In this document: one piece after another, positions 12,908 to 24,545 of the stretch | Numbering within the stretch: position 1 is the stretch's first letter | Layout: every line of letters begins with the position of its first letter | DNA from: Paraspadella gotoi | Taxonomy: Eukaryota; Chaetognatha | DNA: 64,000 nucleotides | Assembly (NCBI GenBank): GCA_051294375.1 | Contig: CM119269.1 | Coordinates: forward strand, 8,505,619 to 8,569,618 | Direction of reading: 5' to 3' | The notes under the pieces: model-generated | Databases searched by the model: none | Told to the model about the DNA's origin: nothing | The model's input: the letters and a program-made list of their open reading frames with translations, nothing else | Translations under genes and position numbers: made by a program

Positions 12908-13079
12908 GAAAACAATGCAAAAACATAATGCAAACGTAATTGTGCAGACAAAAATTCACCTTTTATCCTCATTTCTAATTAATTATTCTTTATTCAAGAA
13001 TTTTTGATTCATTACTCATTGTTTGTTATTCATGACTCAATTATCCATTTTCTCGGCACCAAAGATTAATGAGAAAAGA

Positions 13080-13290
13080 ATTTTAGCAAAAATAATTAAG
13101 AGCAAAGGAAACGCGGATAACGACGACGCCGAAGACGACGAAGACGACGACGACAATTATATCGAGGATGATGACAACGATGACGGAAAGACGACAATGA
13201 AGACGACAGTGACGAATTTAAAAGCTGTCTGCAAAGACAATGATGTCGACGATGAAAACGACGCCGAAAAAGACTTTTTTCGATGTACAT
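13080..13290. repeat. GAC/GAT-rich degenerate triplet DNA
   Basis: GACGACGAAGACGACGA-type triplets are interspersed with unique sequence. The plus frame reads as an Asp/Asn-rich peptide of the kind seen repeatedly in this window. No gene is called. Confidence 0.55.
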
Positions 13291-13471
13291 CAAGTTTCTT
13301 CTTTGATGGAGAATGACATCTTTACCGAAGTTTAAACCACATTCTCGGTCTGATCATCTAATCATGAGTCGAAAATCATTGGAGACTTGTCTTTACAGTT
13401 GACACCTCTGAAGCACGAGAAACAGCTAGGTCGAGAACCTTCTAATTAAAAAGACTCATAAGTCATACATA

Positions 13472-13535
13472 CATAAGTCATACTAAAGGATGGTAGCATT
13501 TTGGCTCACATAACTTACGCCACATCAATTGTAGA

Positions 13536-13578
<43 letters not shown>

Positions 13579-13604
13579 TTCTCTCTCTCTCTCTCTCTCT
13601 CTCT
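13472..13604. repeat. Left member of a 69-bp inverted repeat plus (CT)n tract
   Basis: Bases 13472-13540 are the reverse complement of 22641-22709 with one visible mismatch in 69. They run directly into a CT tract (13537-13604, interrupted by TATTTTTT). The partner copy is joined at the same base to a GA tract. The unit therefore appears to be unique sequence plus dinucleotide tail, inserted twice in opposite orientation. Confidence 0.8.
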
Positions 13605-13948
13605 CGAAATTTGTGTTACACTTTAGGTATTTCATCTCAAGAGGCTTAGTTACATATTACATAGTATACATAGTATATTACACTATACCATCCCGAACTT
13701 TTATCAATTTTGCGGCAATGTGCACATTGATGCAAAAAGCGCGAAACGATTCAATCGACTTTTTGCAATTTCATCACCGAAGAGAAAATTAAATTTTCCG
13801 AGTTCCACCTGAGTTGAGTCAAATATTTATATTTTTTGTTGTTGTTTGATAAATGACTTTTTATCAATGCTACTTCATCCGTTCTTTCGTTTCTACTTCG
13901 GGAGTTCAGGTAAAGTCGGAATTTTGAATTTATTGATTGTCAAACAAA

Positions 13949-16900
13949 ATGATCCCGCGATATTTATCACTCATATTGGCCATTGCCCCTGATGTTGTTG
14001 ATGTCGTCACTGATTGGATGACAGTGATTCGTCAGCTGAAGTCGACTTACCACGCCATGAAGATCATCGGTGGCTGCTTATTGGCTTTCTTGTTATTGCA
14101 AAGCCTCATTTCCAGTCTGTACGCATTGTGTATTGTGAGGAGGAAAAAGTATGATTATCCTAAATTGACAAAAAGCAAAGTCAAACAATTCTTCTTATTT
14201 TTGTCTTTGATTTCTGGGCTGGGAGTCCTGACTTTCATTTTTGATCTTCATTTTGACGAAACATCGCGACAAGACAGGTAAAGACAATGTAAAAAAATCT
14301 ATAAGTGGTCTTTTCATACAATTGAAACATCCTTTGTGTAGAAGACGAAAATAATAATAATAATAAAATATTATTCCACTTCATTGATAGGGAAGCCAGG
14401 TACTCTGGGAGTGAATAAACGAGACTGTGAGAGAGTCTTGATTGAAAACTTGCCGGGACCTGTTGTGTCATTATCTTGCAAGAGTGATTGAGGCCTTAAA
14501 CCACCAAAGCCTGTCTAAAGTCAGGGGCAAGATAGCTTATCTATTAAATGTTTGAAATAATTTTTTTATTGGTTGTACCAATTCCATGAACACAATCAAA
14601 TTAATTTTGTTAGCAAGCGTTGCCCGCATGTTAATATAATTTCTTGAGTTGTGATCCGTGAGAATTGAGAAAAGCCTTCAGCTCACGACTACGGGTTCAA
14701 ACCCAACCTTACTGAAAGCATTAAGTCGTCCGTAAGCCGTCTTGGGGGACTGGAAACCCTGCATACTTGGTTCAAAGCCCAGGACGCGTTTCATTGGCAG
14801 CTAAAAGGGGGTGAAAAAGTTACTGAAGTCATCTTCAGCCCACTTTGCACCTTATACACACATTTAACATTTCATGATATCATATAGGATATCTATTATG
14901 AACATGAATGTTAACAATTCGATAATCCTACAGTACCGGAAACCTAGAATGTCGTAAGTCTGTACATGTAATAACTTTTCCATTTAAGGATAAATGGCTT
15001 TAGGATTTTATAGGAAGTTGTCTGGATGTCTGGCTATTGCCCATTTTAGCAATTTTTCAAATAAATAATCCTAAACCTCTTAAAAATGGGTCAAAAATTT
15101 TTGTTAAAAACTTGCATAGCTCTAATATATTTGAAATTTTTTCTTAAAATTTTGCTAACTTGTACTCAAGAGGTTTGTAAACTTCTGTAGAAATATTGTT
15201 ACTATAAAAAATTTTTTTGCCATTTTTATCAGTGCTGATATTTTTGATGGGTCATTTTTTCAATGATGCATAACTTCCTTATTTGTGATATATATGGTTT
15301 AAATTTTAGTAATAAGTGGGCCTTGGGTAGTCCTGCATTGCATATAAATTTCAGTCATTTTAAAAAAACTTTGGCACAGGCCAAAATTTTTTTTACAAAA
15401 TTCAATTGTCAATCCTGCTAAAAATATTAATGCAAAATATTGTTATTCTTTGCCTATAAATCAGTTAAAACATATTCAAAATAACCCTAAAGCAAAAAAT
15501 TTTTCTCAACATTTTAAAACTCATTTGCATATTGTTGCATTTTATCAATTTTTTAATTTTTTTTACCTAAAAGTAATCCATTTTTAAAATTTTTGGTTTG
15601 ACGATAGTATATCATCAAACCTTTACAAATATACCATCAAACCTAATTTTTAATAAATTTTAAATATTTTAATATTTTTTAAATATTATTAAAATTATAA
15701 TTTTAATAAGCATTCTGCTAACTTTTTCAATGTGGGCATCATTGAAAAGAGGGCAACTCGAGGATTCTAAATATATAATTTTTTACCAAATTTAATGTCC
15801 CAAAGCTGAGATAATTCTTTTCAAAGTGGTCAAAAATGAAAAAAAACACTACTTTTTAAACCTTTATAAAAAATGCGGCTATGATAGCTTTGTTTCAATA
15901 CTTGGCAATTAGGTCAAGAATTGTTCATATTTTGTGGTAGTGACATGTCCAGGGAATAAAAGAAATATTATAGTAGATTCCTCAACATATTTTTAAATTT
16001 GGCAGAACATTTTACCTTTTTTACCAAGTTTTTAGAGTACGCTAAATGTTTCTCTGATTACACAAAATATAAATTGAAAAATAAGAAATTTTTAGTACCA
16101 ATAGTTGGTGTTATGTTTGAAATAGAAGGAAAAAAAACCTCGTTTAAAAATTTGATCTGGAACAGGGGTAACTAAGACTTACCAATGGCATCGTCCATGC
16201 CAATCGTTCTTTCAAATAATTTTTTTTTATTTAATACATTTGAAAGGGAAAAAAAGAAAAGTCGGAATGCTGGTGGCATGAAAGGTACAGATAATCTGAC
16301 ATGGTGACTTGATAATCATGACCTTTTATGTCTTGGGTAATGGGGGCAGTAAATAAACCCAAAAAATTCAATCATTAAGTCAGTCAATCAACCCTTTCAA
16401 ATAGACTGTTCCGCGAAATTTTTTTTCTTCACTAAAAAGATTTTTTTCTTTCCTAAAAAATTTCGCAGAACAACCTATTTGAAAGGGTTGATTGATTGAC
16501 TTAATGAGTAAATTTTTTAGGTTTATTTACTCGCCCCATTACCCAAGACATAAAAGGTCATGATTGTCAAGTCACAATGTCCAGATTATTTGTACCTTTC
16601 ATGCCACTTGCATTCCGAATTTTCTTTTTTCCCTTTCAAATGTATTAAATAAAAATTATTTGAAAGAACGATTGGCATGGACGATGCCATTGGTAAGTCT
16701 TAGTTACCCCTGTTCCAGATCAAATTTTTAAACGAGATTTTTTCCCATTTATTTGAAACATAACACCAACTATTGGTACTATTAATTTCTTATTTCTCAA
16801 AATTTATTTTGTGTAATCGGAAAAACGTTCAGCGAACTGTAAAAATTTGGTAAAAAAGAGTAAAATTTTCTGCCAAATTTAAAAATCGATTGAGGAATCT

Positions 16901-19900
16901 ACTATAATATTTCTTTTATTCCCTGGACATGTCACTACCACAAAATATGAACAATTCTTGACCTAATTGCCAAGTATTGAAACAAAGCTATCATAGCCGC
17001 ATTTTTTATAAAGGTTTAAAAAGTAGTTTTTTTTTCATTTTTGACCACTTTGAAAAGAATTATCTCAGCTTTGGGACAATTAAATTTGGTAAAAAAATTA
17101 TATATTTAGAATCCTCGAGTTGCCCTCTTTTCAATGATGCCCACATTGAAAAAGTTAGCAGAATGCTTATTAAAATTATAATTTTTAATAATATTAAAAA
17201 ATATTAAAAATATTAAAATTTATTAAAAATTAGGTTTGATGGTATATTTGTAAAGGTTGATGATATACTATCGTCAAACCAAAAATTTTAAAAAAATGGA
17301 TTACTTTTAGGTAAAAAAAATTAAAAAATTAATAAAATGCAACAATATGCAAATGAGTTTTTAAAAATGTTGAGAAAATTTTTTGCTTTAGGGTTATTTG
17401 AATATGTTTTAACTGATTTAAGGCAAAGAATAACAATATTTGCATTAATATTTTTTAGCAGGATTGACAATTGAATTTTGTAAAAAAAATTTTGGCCTGT
17501 GCCAAAAGTTTTTTAAAATGACTGAATTTTATATGCAATGCAGGACTACCCAAGGCCCACTTATTACTAAAATTAAAAAAACCATAATATTCTCAATAAG
17601 GAAGTTATGCATCATTGAAAAAATGACCCATCAAAATATCAGCACTGATAAAAATGGCAAAAAATTTTTTTATAGTAACAATATTTCTACAGAAGTTTAC
17701 AAACCCTCTTGAGTACAAGTTAGCAAATTTTAAGAAAAAATTTCAAAATATATTAGAGCTATGCAAGTTTTTACACAAAATTTGACCCAATTTAAGAGGT
17801 TTAGGATTATTTATTTGAAAAATTGCTAAATGGGCAATAGCCAGACATCCAGACAATTCCTATAAAATCCTAAAGCCATTTATCCTATTAATGGAAAAGT
17901 TATTTACAATGTAACAGACTTACGACATTCTAGGTTTCCGCTACTGTACCTACTATGAAATGCGTTGCTTCAAAAGTGAAGTTCTTTTGATTAATAGTAG
18001 TATTTATTTAATTGCAACCTATCGTATTTACAGGAAAAATCACGAGTTATTGCGATTTAAAACCGAGGTCATTTCTGTCATGACGCTGATCCACGTTTTC
18101 GTCGAGTCTCTGCCGCAATTTCTTCTGCAAACATTCGTGGTTGTGTTAGAATGGACGAGTGGTACGAACCGTCTGTGCCTAACTCCATGCGTCAGGTTTA
18201 TTGGAGGAATTAATAACGAGTTTCGCACCTGGTACGAACCAAAAACTGGGGAATACAAACGGAAAATTGTCATGACAGAGAATATACCTTGTAATGACGA
18301 AAGCGAGTTTTATAAGATCTTAGACGATGGAACCATGGAACGCTTGCGACAAGCTTGTTCTTGCTTCTCCTCTTTTTTTCAAAAAAAACCAAAAATATAT
18401 TATTGTGAATGGAACATAGATGATTTTTTAACGATATTTTCCGTCGCAATGTCCACATTTTCTCTCGCAAAATCGGCAGTTGGAATTCGTATGAACCAAA
18501 GTTACAAGAACTTTAAGATTGTGGAAATCATTCTGGGAACGGCTCAAGGAATTTTGGGACCCTCTTTTTTCCTGTATCTCATTCTTGTTAAAAGTTTAAA
18601 AATTTCCACTTACATAGTGTTTCTAGCCCCATTGGTATTGTTTCGTATTTTTACCATAGCTGACCTTCGGGTTATATTAGCTAAGATGAAAAAAACAGTA
18701 AGCGTTCGCTTCGAAAAATCTTGTAAAAACAAGAAACAAAACTCAAATCATTTCATATTTCTACCTTTATATAACATTTTATGGTTTTCCTTGTTGTTCA
18801 CTTTCGAGAAACATATACGCTTAGCTCAACACAATTTTTTCGTTAATAATATTGAATTATTAAGCAATGATAAAAAATCAAATTGGGGCTTTGCGCTGCT
18901 CAATAACGTTTTTACTCCAAAACTGTTGTTTTATACAAACGTATGGAATACGTCGTCCATGTCGGACAATGTTCGATGCGTTCACGCTGCTGGGATAATC
19001 CATCGAAATAGATGGGAAAATTTTGAGTGGATGGGTTTTAAGAATCGATTTCGAAAATATTGTGATAATCCACAACGAATATTTTCCCGAATAAATGGAA
19101 CCAAAAATGATTCACCTGATAATGAAATAGTATTGGGTAATCATCGGTTTCTCTCTCCCAATTTTTCTGTCATGCAATTTTGCTTCTTGGCAGACATGAT
19201 TTTAAGTACATTGTATGTGCTTACGTTGTTAAATTCAGAAAAACCGTCGTTGATTATTTTTATTTCAATAATGCTTTTCCCTATTTCTGTTATTGGTCTC
19301 TTTTTAAATCCCTCGTTTGCATATGATGACCTTGTAACGTCGATTAAAAGAAATTGGAACCGTGCTTCAAGTCTTGGCGTCTATGAAAAAATTCAATACT
19401 TCGCGGATAAGAGTGAGGATACTAATAACCTATTTCAAAGAATACAGAAACTTAATACTTTATTTGTATGGATTGAATTATTTTTCATGAATTTAATATT
19501 CATCTTATTTTTGAATCTTGAGTTACACCTTTTAAAGAAAAAGAAGAATTCCTTTTTTACTTTAATGTTAATAATATCATTTTCAATAATTTTACCACTT
19601 TTTATTACATATTTAGCACCTACTAGTAAAACTAGGCTCCGCTTGCTGAATGAATTCAAAATATTTTGTAATTTTTCAAATAAAACAGTTTATCATATTC
19701 GTCAAGTAGCGTCCCTTCGTCAAAAAATATTCTCCCTCCTAATATTAGCGGAGGTTTTTCCATGTCTCACTTTTATTTCACCCCTTTCCCTTTTATGCAT
19801 TTGGTTTGCGATGATAGCGACAAAAACAAAGTCTATTATGATCAGAAAACTACTTTTCCTCCTCTTTTCAATGTCGCTGATTCTAGGTCACGCGTTTTGG

Positions 19901-20275
19901 ATTCACTTCTCGCAAAGTCCCACTAAATTGGATGCGAAGCTAATTATTTCAGAAAATTTAACCGTTGTCAACTTAAATTTCCGCAAAAGTGCACTCCAAC
20001 ACGCATTGAGCGATAGTTACGAAGTACATTCGCCAAAGTTTCCGGGGTATATTCCCCTTGAGTTCATCTTACGACGCTGCCGCGAACAAAGACAAGACAC
20101 ATTAAACGTTCCTTTTGGCGTCGGTGAACTTGTCCGAGATTTGCCAAACATTATCGACAGATTTTGGAAATTTATCCATAGTAACAATCAAAAAGAGTCG
20201 ATATGGTTAAACGTATTTACCTTAATTTTACCGATGATCTCTATTCTGTGGAATTTTATCAACTATGATTTCTAA
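13949..20275 (+). CDS. Two-exon multi-pass membrane protein, XK-related (XKR)-like
   Basis: Exon 1 is 13949-14277 and exon 2 is 18034-20275, joined by a GT-AG intron (GACAG|GTAAAG ... TTTACAG|GAAAAA). The join keeps frame (split Arg codon) and gives 856 residues. The start is the first ATG after an in-frame TGA at 13934. Exon 1 predicts membrane segments at about 6-26 (Asp15, Asp18, Asp22 inside), 39-63 and 80-102. Exon 2 predicts one at 121-150 containing FVESLPQFLLQ (Glu134, Pro137, Gln138). That resembles the E-x-x-PQ-x-x-LQ helix of XKR scramblase relatives, as does the acidic first helix. Further hydrophobic segments lie near 240-260, 272-296, 300-326, 348-368, 488-510, 515-534, 586-605, 615-640, 676-705 and 715-735. 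XKR proteins are usually about 350-700 residues, so the long second half is unusual. I infer a plasma-membrane protein. Lipid scrambling is only a possibility from family resemblance. Membrane topology and the frame-consistent splice are strong; the family call is moderate. Confidence 0.6.
14313..14588 (+). repeat. Dispersed repeat family R, copy 1 (intronic)
   Basis: Lies inside the large intron of the membrane-protein gene. It is closely similar to 56241-56487 from TTCATACAATTGAAACAT to TTGGTTGTACCAATT. Shared internal blocks are GGGAAGCCAGGTACTCTGGG, GAGACTGTGAGAGAGTCTTG and GTCAGGGGCAAGATAGCTTA. It carries an extra AAT-triplet run near 14350. I see no polymerase III box or terminal inverted repeat that would assign it to a class. 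Confidence 0.8.
14640..14870 (+). mobile_element. Candidate tRNA-derived SINE
   Basis: Contains ACGGGTTCAAACCCAAC (14690-14706), which matches the polymerase III B-box and T-arm pattern GGTTCRANNCC. A second GGTTCAAAGCC sits about 70 bp downstream. A clear A box and a 3' tail repeat were not identified, and no second copy was found in this window. The class call is therefore tentative. Confidence 0.3.
14931..17946. mobile_element. 3.0-kb foldback (long inverted-repeat) element in an intron
   Basis: The left arm (14931 to about 16430) is the reverse complement of the right arm (about 16455-17946) along its whole ~1.5 kb length, with scattered small differences. Only about 25 bp separate them. 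Outer ends read CAGTACCGGAAACC and its partner GGTTTCCGCTACTG, flanked on both sides by TA. That suits a Tc1/mariner-like TA target site, although hAT-type ends also begin CAG. There is no transposase-like reading frame, so it would be non-autonomous. It lies wholly in the intron, ending 87 bp before exon 2. An artefact from a hairpin-adapter read is possible. The terminal motif and TA flanks favour a real element. Confidence 0.7.
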
Positions 20276-20354
20276 ATAGTACATTGATAAAATCGTAAGT
20301 GTAACTGGATTAGTAATCTTTTTTTTTCCCCTTTTTAACTCATCTCTTAATTTC

Positions 20355-20360
20355 AATAAA
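20355..20360 (+). promoter_or_regulatory. Putative polyadenylation signal of the membrane-protein gene
   Basis: AATAAA lies 80 bp after the stop codon at 20275. A second AATAAA is at 20391. Confidence 0.45.
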
Positions 20361-20511
20361 TAATTCTGGCGAATGAAATAATTAATGAATAATAAACAAG
20401 AAAACTTTTCAACTGTTGATTCTCGAGGGAAAGAAGTCAAAGGGAAATTAATTTCGTCTCAGTTTTGACTCAAAATAGAAACAGAGGATTTGGTTAACCT
20501 TGGCCGGGGCG

Positions 20512-20590
20512 ACAGTGGCTGCGGCGGCGGCGGCGGCTGTAACAGCGTCAGCGGCGGCGGCGGCGGCGGCGACGGTGGTGGTGGCCCGGG
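20512..20590. repeat. (GGC)n-rich triplet tract
   Basis: Two runs of GGC/GCG triplets separated by TGTAACAGCGTCA end in GGTGGTGGTGGC. The plus frame reads poly-Ala/Val. No gene context supports it. Confidence 0.8.
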
Positions 20591-20988
20591 CGAGTGCTCC
20601 CGCTCAAGCGGCTCATATCACCGCTAATGAAATTTCGAATATTTTTTTTACGGATAAACCAATTATTATTAATTTCAAAATTTAAAGATAAAGAAAAATT
20701 CAGGCGTCAGGATTATTTTGAAAAAAAAAGAATGAGAAAATATTTTCTACAACATCAGCGACTACAGCACAGAAACAACATCAGAAAAGATAGTAACTCC
20801 ATCCGTGTAAACGATAACGACGATGGCGTCGATAAATAGGACACTGTCTCGGGTTTAAGGCGGAGCCTCCTTCTTGATGGCGGAAAAACGGAGAAGCGAA
20901 GATGGATTTTACGAACTTTTTCCCCCGATTTAACGAACGTAATAACGAGTCCGGCCGTAAAACCGGACAGATTGAAAGAGAGAGAGAG

Positions 20989-20990
20989 AA

Positions 20991-21073
<83 letters not shown>
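20989..21073. repeat. (GAAA)n tetranucleotide microsatellite
   Basis: About 20 GAAA units. The minus-strand frames are the (SFFL)n type. Confidence 0.95.
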
Positions 21074-21074
<1 letters not shown>

Positions 21075-21079
21075 GAGAT

Positions 21080-21639
21080 ACCCTGAGCACACCGGGCGCC
21101 TAAAAATTCTAACGAAAACTTTTTTTCCTTGACCCCTCGGAGGGGGGGGGGAGAGTCAATGGGAGGGAGATTAAAATCACAAACAAATTTATGACCTTAA
21201 AAAGATTAAGAATTATAATAAGAATAAAAAAATAATATTAATTAAAATAAGAATATGGAAACTCAAGCAAAAATTCTACGTAAAGTGAAGAAAATATGTC
21301 AACTGACAAGAAAATCTTTTATATGATAAGGATAAGGGCAGATTTTTAATTTAAAGCAAGCCGCGATAATAATACTGATAGAATAAATGACTGTAATCTT
21401 CTATGTATTTCTTAACATATAGGGAAAATATATTATAAAGAACAAATCAAATTTCTGAAGGAATTCAATTTTTGCTAGCGAAATCTCATAAGTCAAAAAT
21501 CCCAACTTAATCTTAAACTTACTCTTAAACTTAGTCTTAATCTTAAATCCTTCTCCTCATTAGAATAATCTCCTCCAACCCCCCGCTTATCATTCCCAAC
21601 CCCTTTAGACAATCTTTTCTAGTACAGATTCTTCTTTTT
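21080..21639. other. AT-rich interval, nothing recognised
   Basis: AT-rich DNA with a G run at 21143-21151 and short CTTAAACTTA/TCTTAATCTT repeats near 21505-21550. No gene. Confidence 0.5.
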
Positions 21640-21742
21640 TCTTTTTCTTTTTCTTTTCTTTTCTTTTCTTTTCTTTTCTTTTCTTTTCTTTTCTTTTCTT
21701 TTCTTTTCTTTTCTTTTCTTTTCTTTTCTTTTCTTTTCTTTT
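21640..21742. repeat. (TTTTC)n pentanucleotide microsatellite
   Basis: About 18 perfect TTTTC units follow less regular T/C DNA. A (CT)n tract follows at 21786-21811. Confidence 0.95.
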
Positions 21743-21784
21743 TATATTTTTTTCTTCACACTTCACATTCGTACTTTCTTCCCC

Positions 21785-21816
<32 letters not shown>

Positions 21817-22154
21817 TTTTCATTCTCTCTTTTCACTCTTCCTCCTTTCCTTTCTTTCTTCCTTTATTCCTCCCTTCCCTTCTCCTCATTCCTTTTGTCT
21901 TTTCCCCCTTCTCCCTTTTCCTTAATTTCTTTTCTCATCCAAATTTTAAAACGATTTCTTTTAACATTTTTCGCCCTTAATTTCCCTCAAAGCTTTAATG
22001 TCTATCCCCGCTTACTCAGAAAACCGCCCACAACAATAACAACAACAAGAACAACAAATTCACCCTTTTTACCCCCTACAAAACAATACCCTGGATTAAT
22101 CATCAGATTACAGTCGGGATTTTCCGAGGGGATTGTCAGAGTCACATCCGGAGA

Positions 22155-22208
<54 letters not shown>

Positions 22209-22335
22209 ATCTCTCTTGGCGCCTTTTGAGTTCCTTCAATTGTGCCGCTTTTAACTTTGGAGGAGAGCGGAGAGAGCATGAGTGTGTGGGAGGGAGCAGG
22301 AGAATGTGAATGTGTGTAAAAGAGAGAGAGAAAGA

Positions 22336-22408
<73 letters not shown>

Positions 22409-22426
22409 GAGACAGAGAGAGAGAAA

Positions 22427-22507
<81 letters not shown>

Positions 22508-22640
22508 GAGAGAAGAGAATTAGAGAGAGAGAGAAGATAGAGAGAGAGAGAAAGATAGAGAGAGAAAAAGATAGAGAGAGAAAAAGAGAGAGAGAGAAAA
22601 AGAGAGATAGAGAAAGAGAGAGAAAGAGAGAGATAAATAG
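22155..22640. repeat. Opposed (CT)n and (GA)n tracts
   Basis: A (CT)n tract at 22155-22206 is followed about 115 bp later by a 320-bp (GA)n-rich tract (22320-22640) with AAAG, GGAG and ATAG interruptions. The spacer is unique DNA. Confidence 0.9.
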
Positions 22641-22709
22641 AGATATCTACAATTGATGTGGCGTAAGTTAAGTGAGCCAAAATGCTACCATCCTTTAGTA
22701 TGACTTATG
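22641..22709. repeat. Right member of the 69-bp inverted repeat
   Basis: Reverse complement of 13472-13540 with one visible mismatch. It begins exactly where the GA-rich tract ends, mirroring the junction with the CT tract in the other copy. Confidence 0.8.
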
Positions 22710-22879
22710 TGTCAAAGTTTGCCACTCGCCACTGATTGCCAGTTGCCACTTTTGGCTGCTTGCCACAGCTCACCACTGAACCGCTGCTTGAGTCCCGATC
22801 GCCTGTACTGATCTTGTGTTGATCAAAAGAAAATCATTCGAGCGACGATGAAAGAAAATACCGACTTCGAAGATTTGAG

Positions 22880-22986
22880 CGCTCTCTCTCTCTCTCACAG
22901 TCTCTCTTTTTCTCTCTCTCTTTCTCTCTTTCTCTCTTTCTTTCTTTCCTTTCTCTCATCTCTCTCTCTCTCTCTCCCCTTCTCTT

Positions 22987-23078
<92 letters not shown>

Positions 23079-23216
23079 TCTCTCTCTTCTCTTTCTCTTT
23101 CTCTTCTCTATTTCTCTTTTTCTTTCTCTCTTCTTTCTTCTTTTCTCTTATTTCTCTCTCTCGCTCTCCTCTCGCTCTCTCTCTCTCTTACTCTCTCTTT
23201 CTTACTCTCTCTCTCC
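22880..23216. repeat. Long degenerate (CT)n tract
   Basis: About 340 bp of CT repeats with CTTT and CTCTT variants. It inverts the orientation of the preceding GA tract. Confidence 0.9.
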
Positions 23217-23459
23217 CGCCCGCATAAAAGCAAAAACCTAAAAATTCTCCCGGAGATATAAAACTCATTTTTATCCGGAACATTTAGTTTTATTCGTTTT
23301 ATTCGTTTTTCGTGAATTAAAATCTGGTATAAAGAATATGTAATAAAACAAAATAGTTTTCGTATGAGGGTTTTTTTTTCTTTTAAAATTTTGCCTTCGG
23401 GTTTTTGAAAGTAAAAATCGGTTCTCTTTCTTCACAGAGCGAAGACTGGATCCAATTCT

Positions 23460-23680
23460 CAGAAGGTGGAGAAGGAGAGGAAGAAATTAAAGAGCTAGAA
23501 AATGAGAAAGAAAGAGAAGGGAGAGAAGGAGATAAAGAAAGAAAAGGGGGATAAAAGGAGAAGAAGAAAGAAAAGGGGGAGAAGGAGAGGAAGAAAGAGA
23601 AGGGAAAGAAGGAGAGGAAGAAAGAGTAGGTGGAGAGGAAGAAGGAAAAAAGAGGAAGAAAGAGTAGGTGGAGAGGAACA
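23460..23680. repeat. Purine-rich (GGAGAA/GAAAG) degenerate array
   Basis: Repeats of the type GGAGAAGGAGAGGAAGAAAG recur with a period near 25-30 bp. Frames are K/E/R-rich shadows. Confidence 0.7.
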
Positions 23681-23924
23681 TAATCTAAAATTCAGAAATT
23701 ATAAAATAAAAAAAGTATTTTATCACATATTTTGTTCAAAATTAGGTAAAACATCTATTTTAGTAAAATCAAATAAAAAAATTTAAAATGAATTTCAAGG
23801 CGTCACAGGAAGGAGCAATCAATAGAGGAAATGAAATAGAATAGAATTAGTTTCAAACCAAAGGGAAAAAAGAAAAAAGTCATCCATGTCTGGAGGGATT
23901 TGAGATTTGGGAATTGAGTTTTTT

Positions 23925-24545
23925 ATTTGAGAATTAGATTGAAGATTTAAATTTCACATTTTTATTTAGAATTTAGATTTTATATTTAGAATATAGATTT
24001 AGAATATAGATTTTCAATTTAGATTTAAAAGTTAAATTTTAGGTTTCAATTTTAGATTTAGATTTTAGATTTAGATTTTATATTTTTGATTGGGATTTAG
24101 TATCAGAGGTTAGATTTAAATTAGGATTTAAATTTAGATTTTAGATTTGGATTTAGTTTTAAATTTTAGATTTAGATTTTAGATAGACAATTTAAATGTA
24201 GATTTTAGGTTTAGAAATTATTTTTAGATTTAGATTTAGATTTTAGATTTAGTTTTTAGGTTTAGTTTTAGCTTCAAAATTTGTAATTTTAGATTTAAAT
24301 ACCATATTTATATTTACTTGGGATTTGAGATTTAGATTTAGTATTTGTGTTTCAGATATTACATTTAGATTTGGAATTTGATATTTAGATTTTAGATTTT
24401 TTTGGGATTTCATATTTGGATTTGGTATATAGATTTGGGATTTGAAATATAAATTGGAATTTGAGTTTTGGTTTTTAGATTTTAGATTTGAGCTTTGGGA
24501 TTTCGGAGTTGAGACATAGATCAGGGATTTGAAATTTAGATTTTT
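23925..24545. repeat. Degenerate TTTAGAT array (about 0.6 kb)
   Basis: TTTAGAT and variants (TTTAGATTT, TTTGGGATT, ATTTAGAAT) recur continuously with period 6-8. This is a decayed short-unit satellite. It is distinct from the dinucleotide tracts around it. Confidence 0.75.

Noticed and set aside
17464-17712. 82-codon frame in the right arm of the foldback element
   Set aside because: AT-rich K/I/N-biased frame not kept open in the left arm and without transposase features.
17934-17960. Exon 2 of the membrane-protein gene starting at the acceptor TTCTAG|GTTTCC
   Set aside because: This AG lies in the end of the foldback element and gives the wrong phase with exon 1. The acceptor at 18033 restores the frame exactly.
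22207-23261. Long Ser/Leu-rich and Arg/Glu-rich open frames
   Set aside because: They are translations of (CT)n/(GA)n tracts. All frames stay open because the repeat lacks stop codons.
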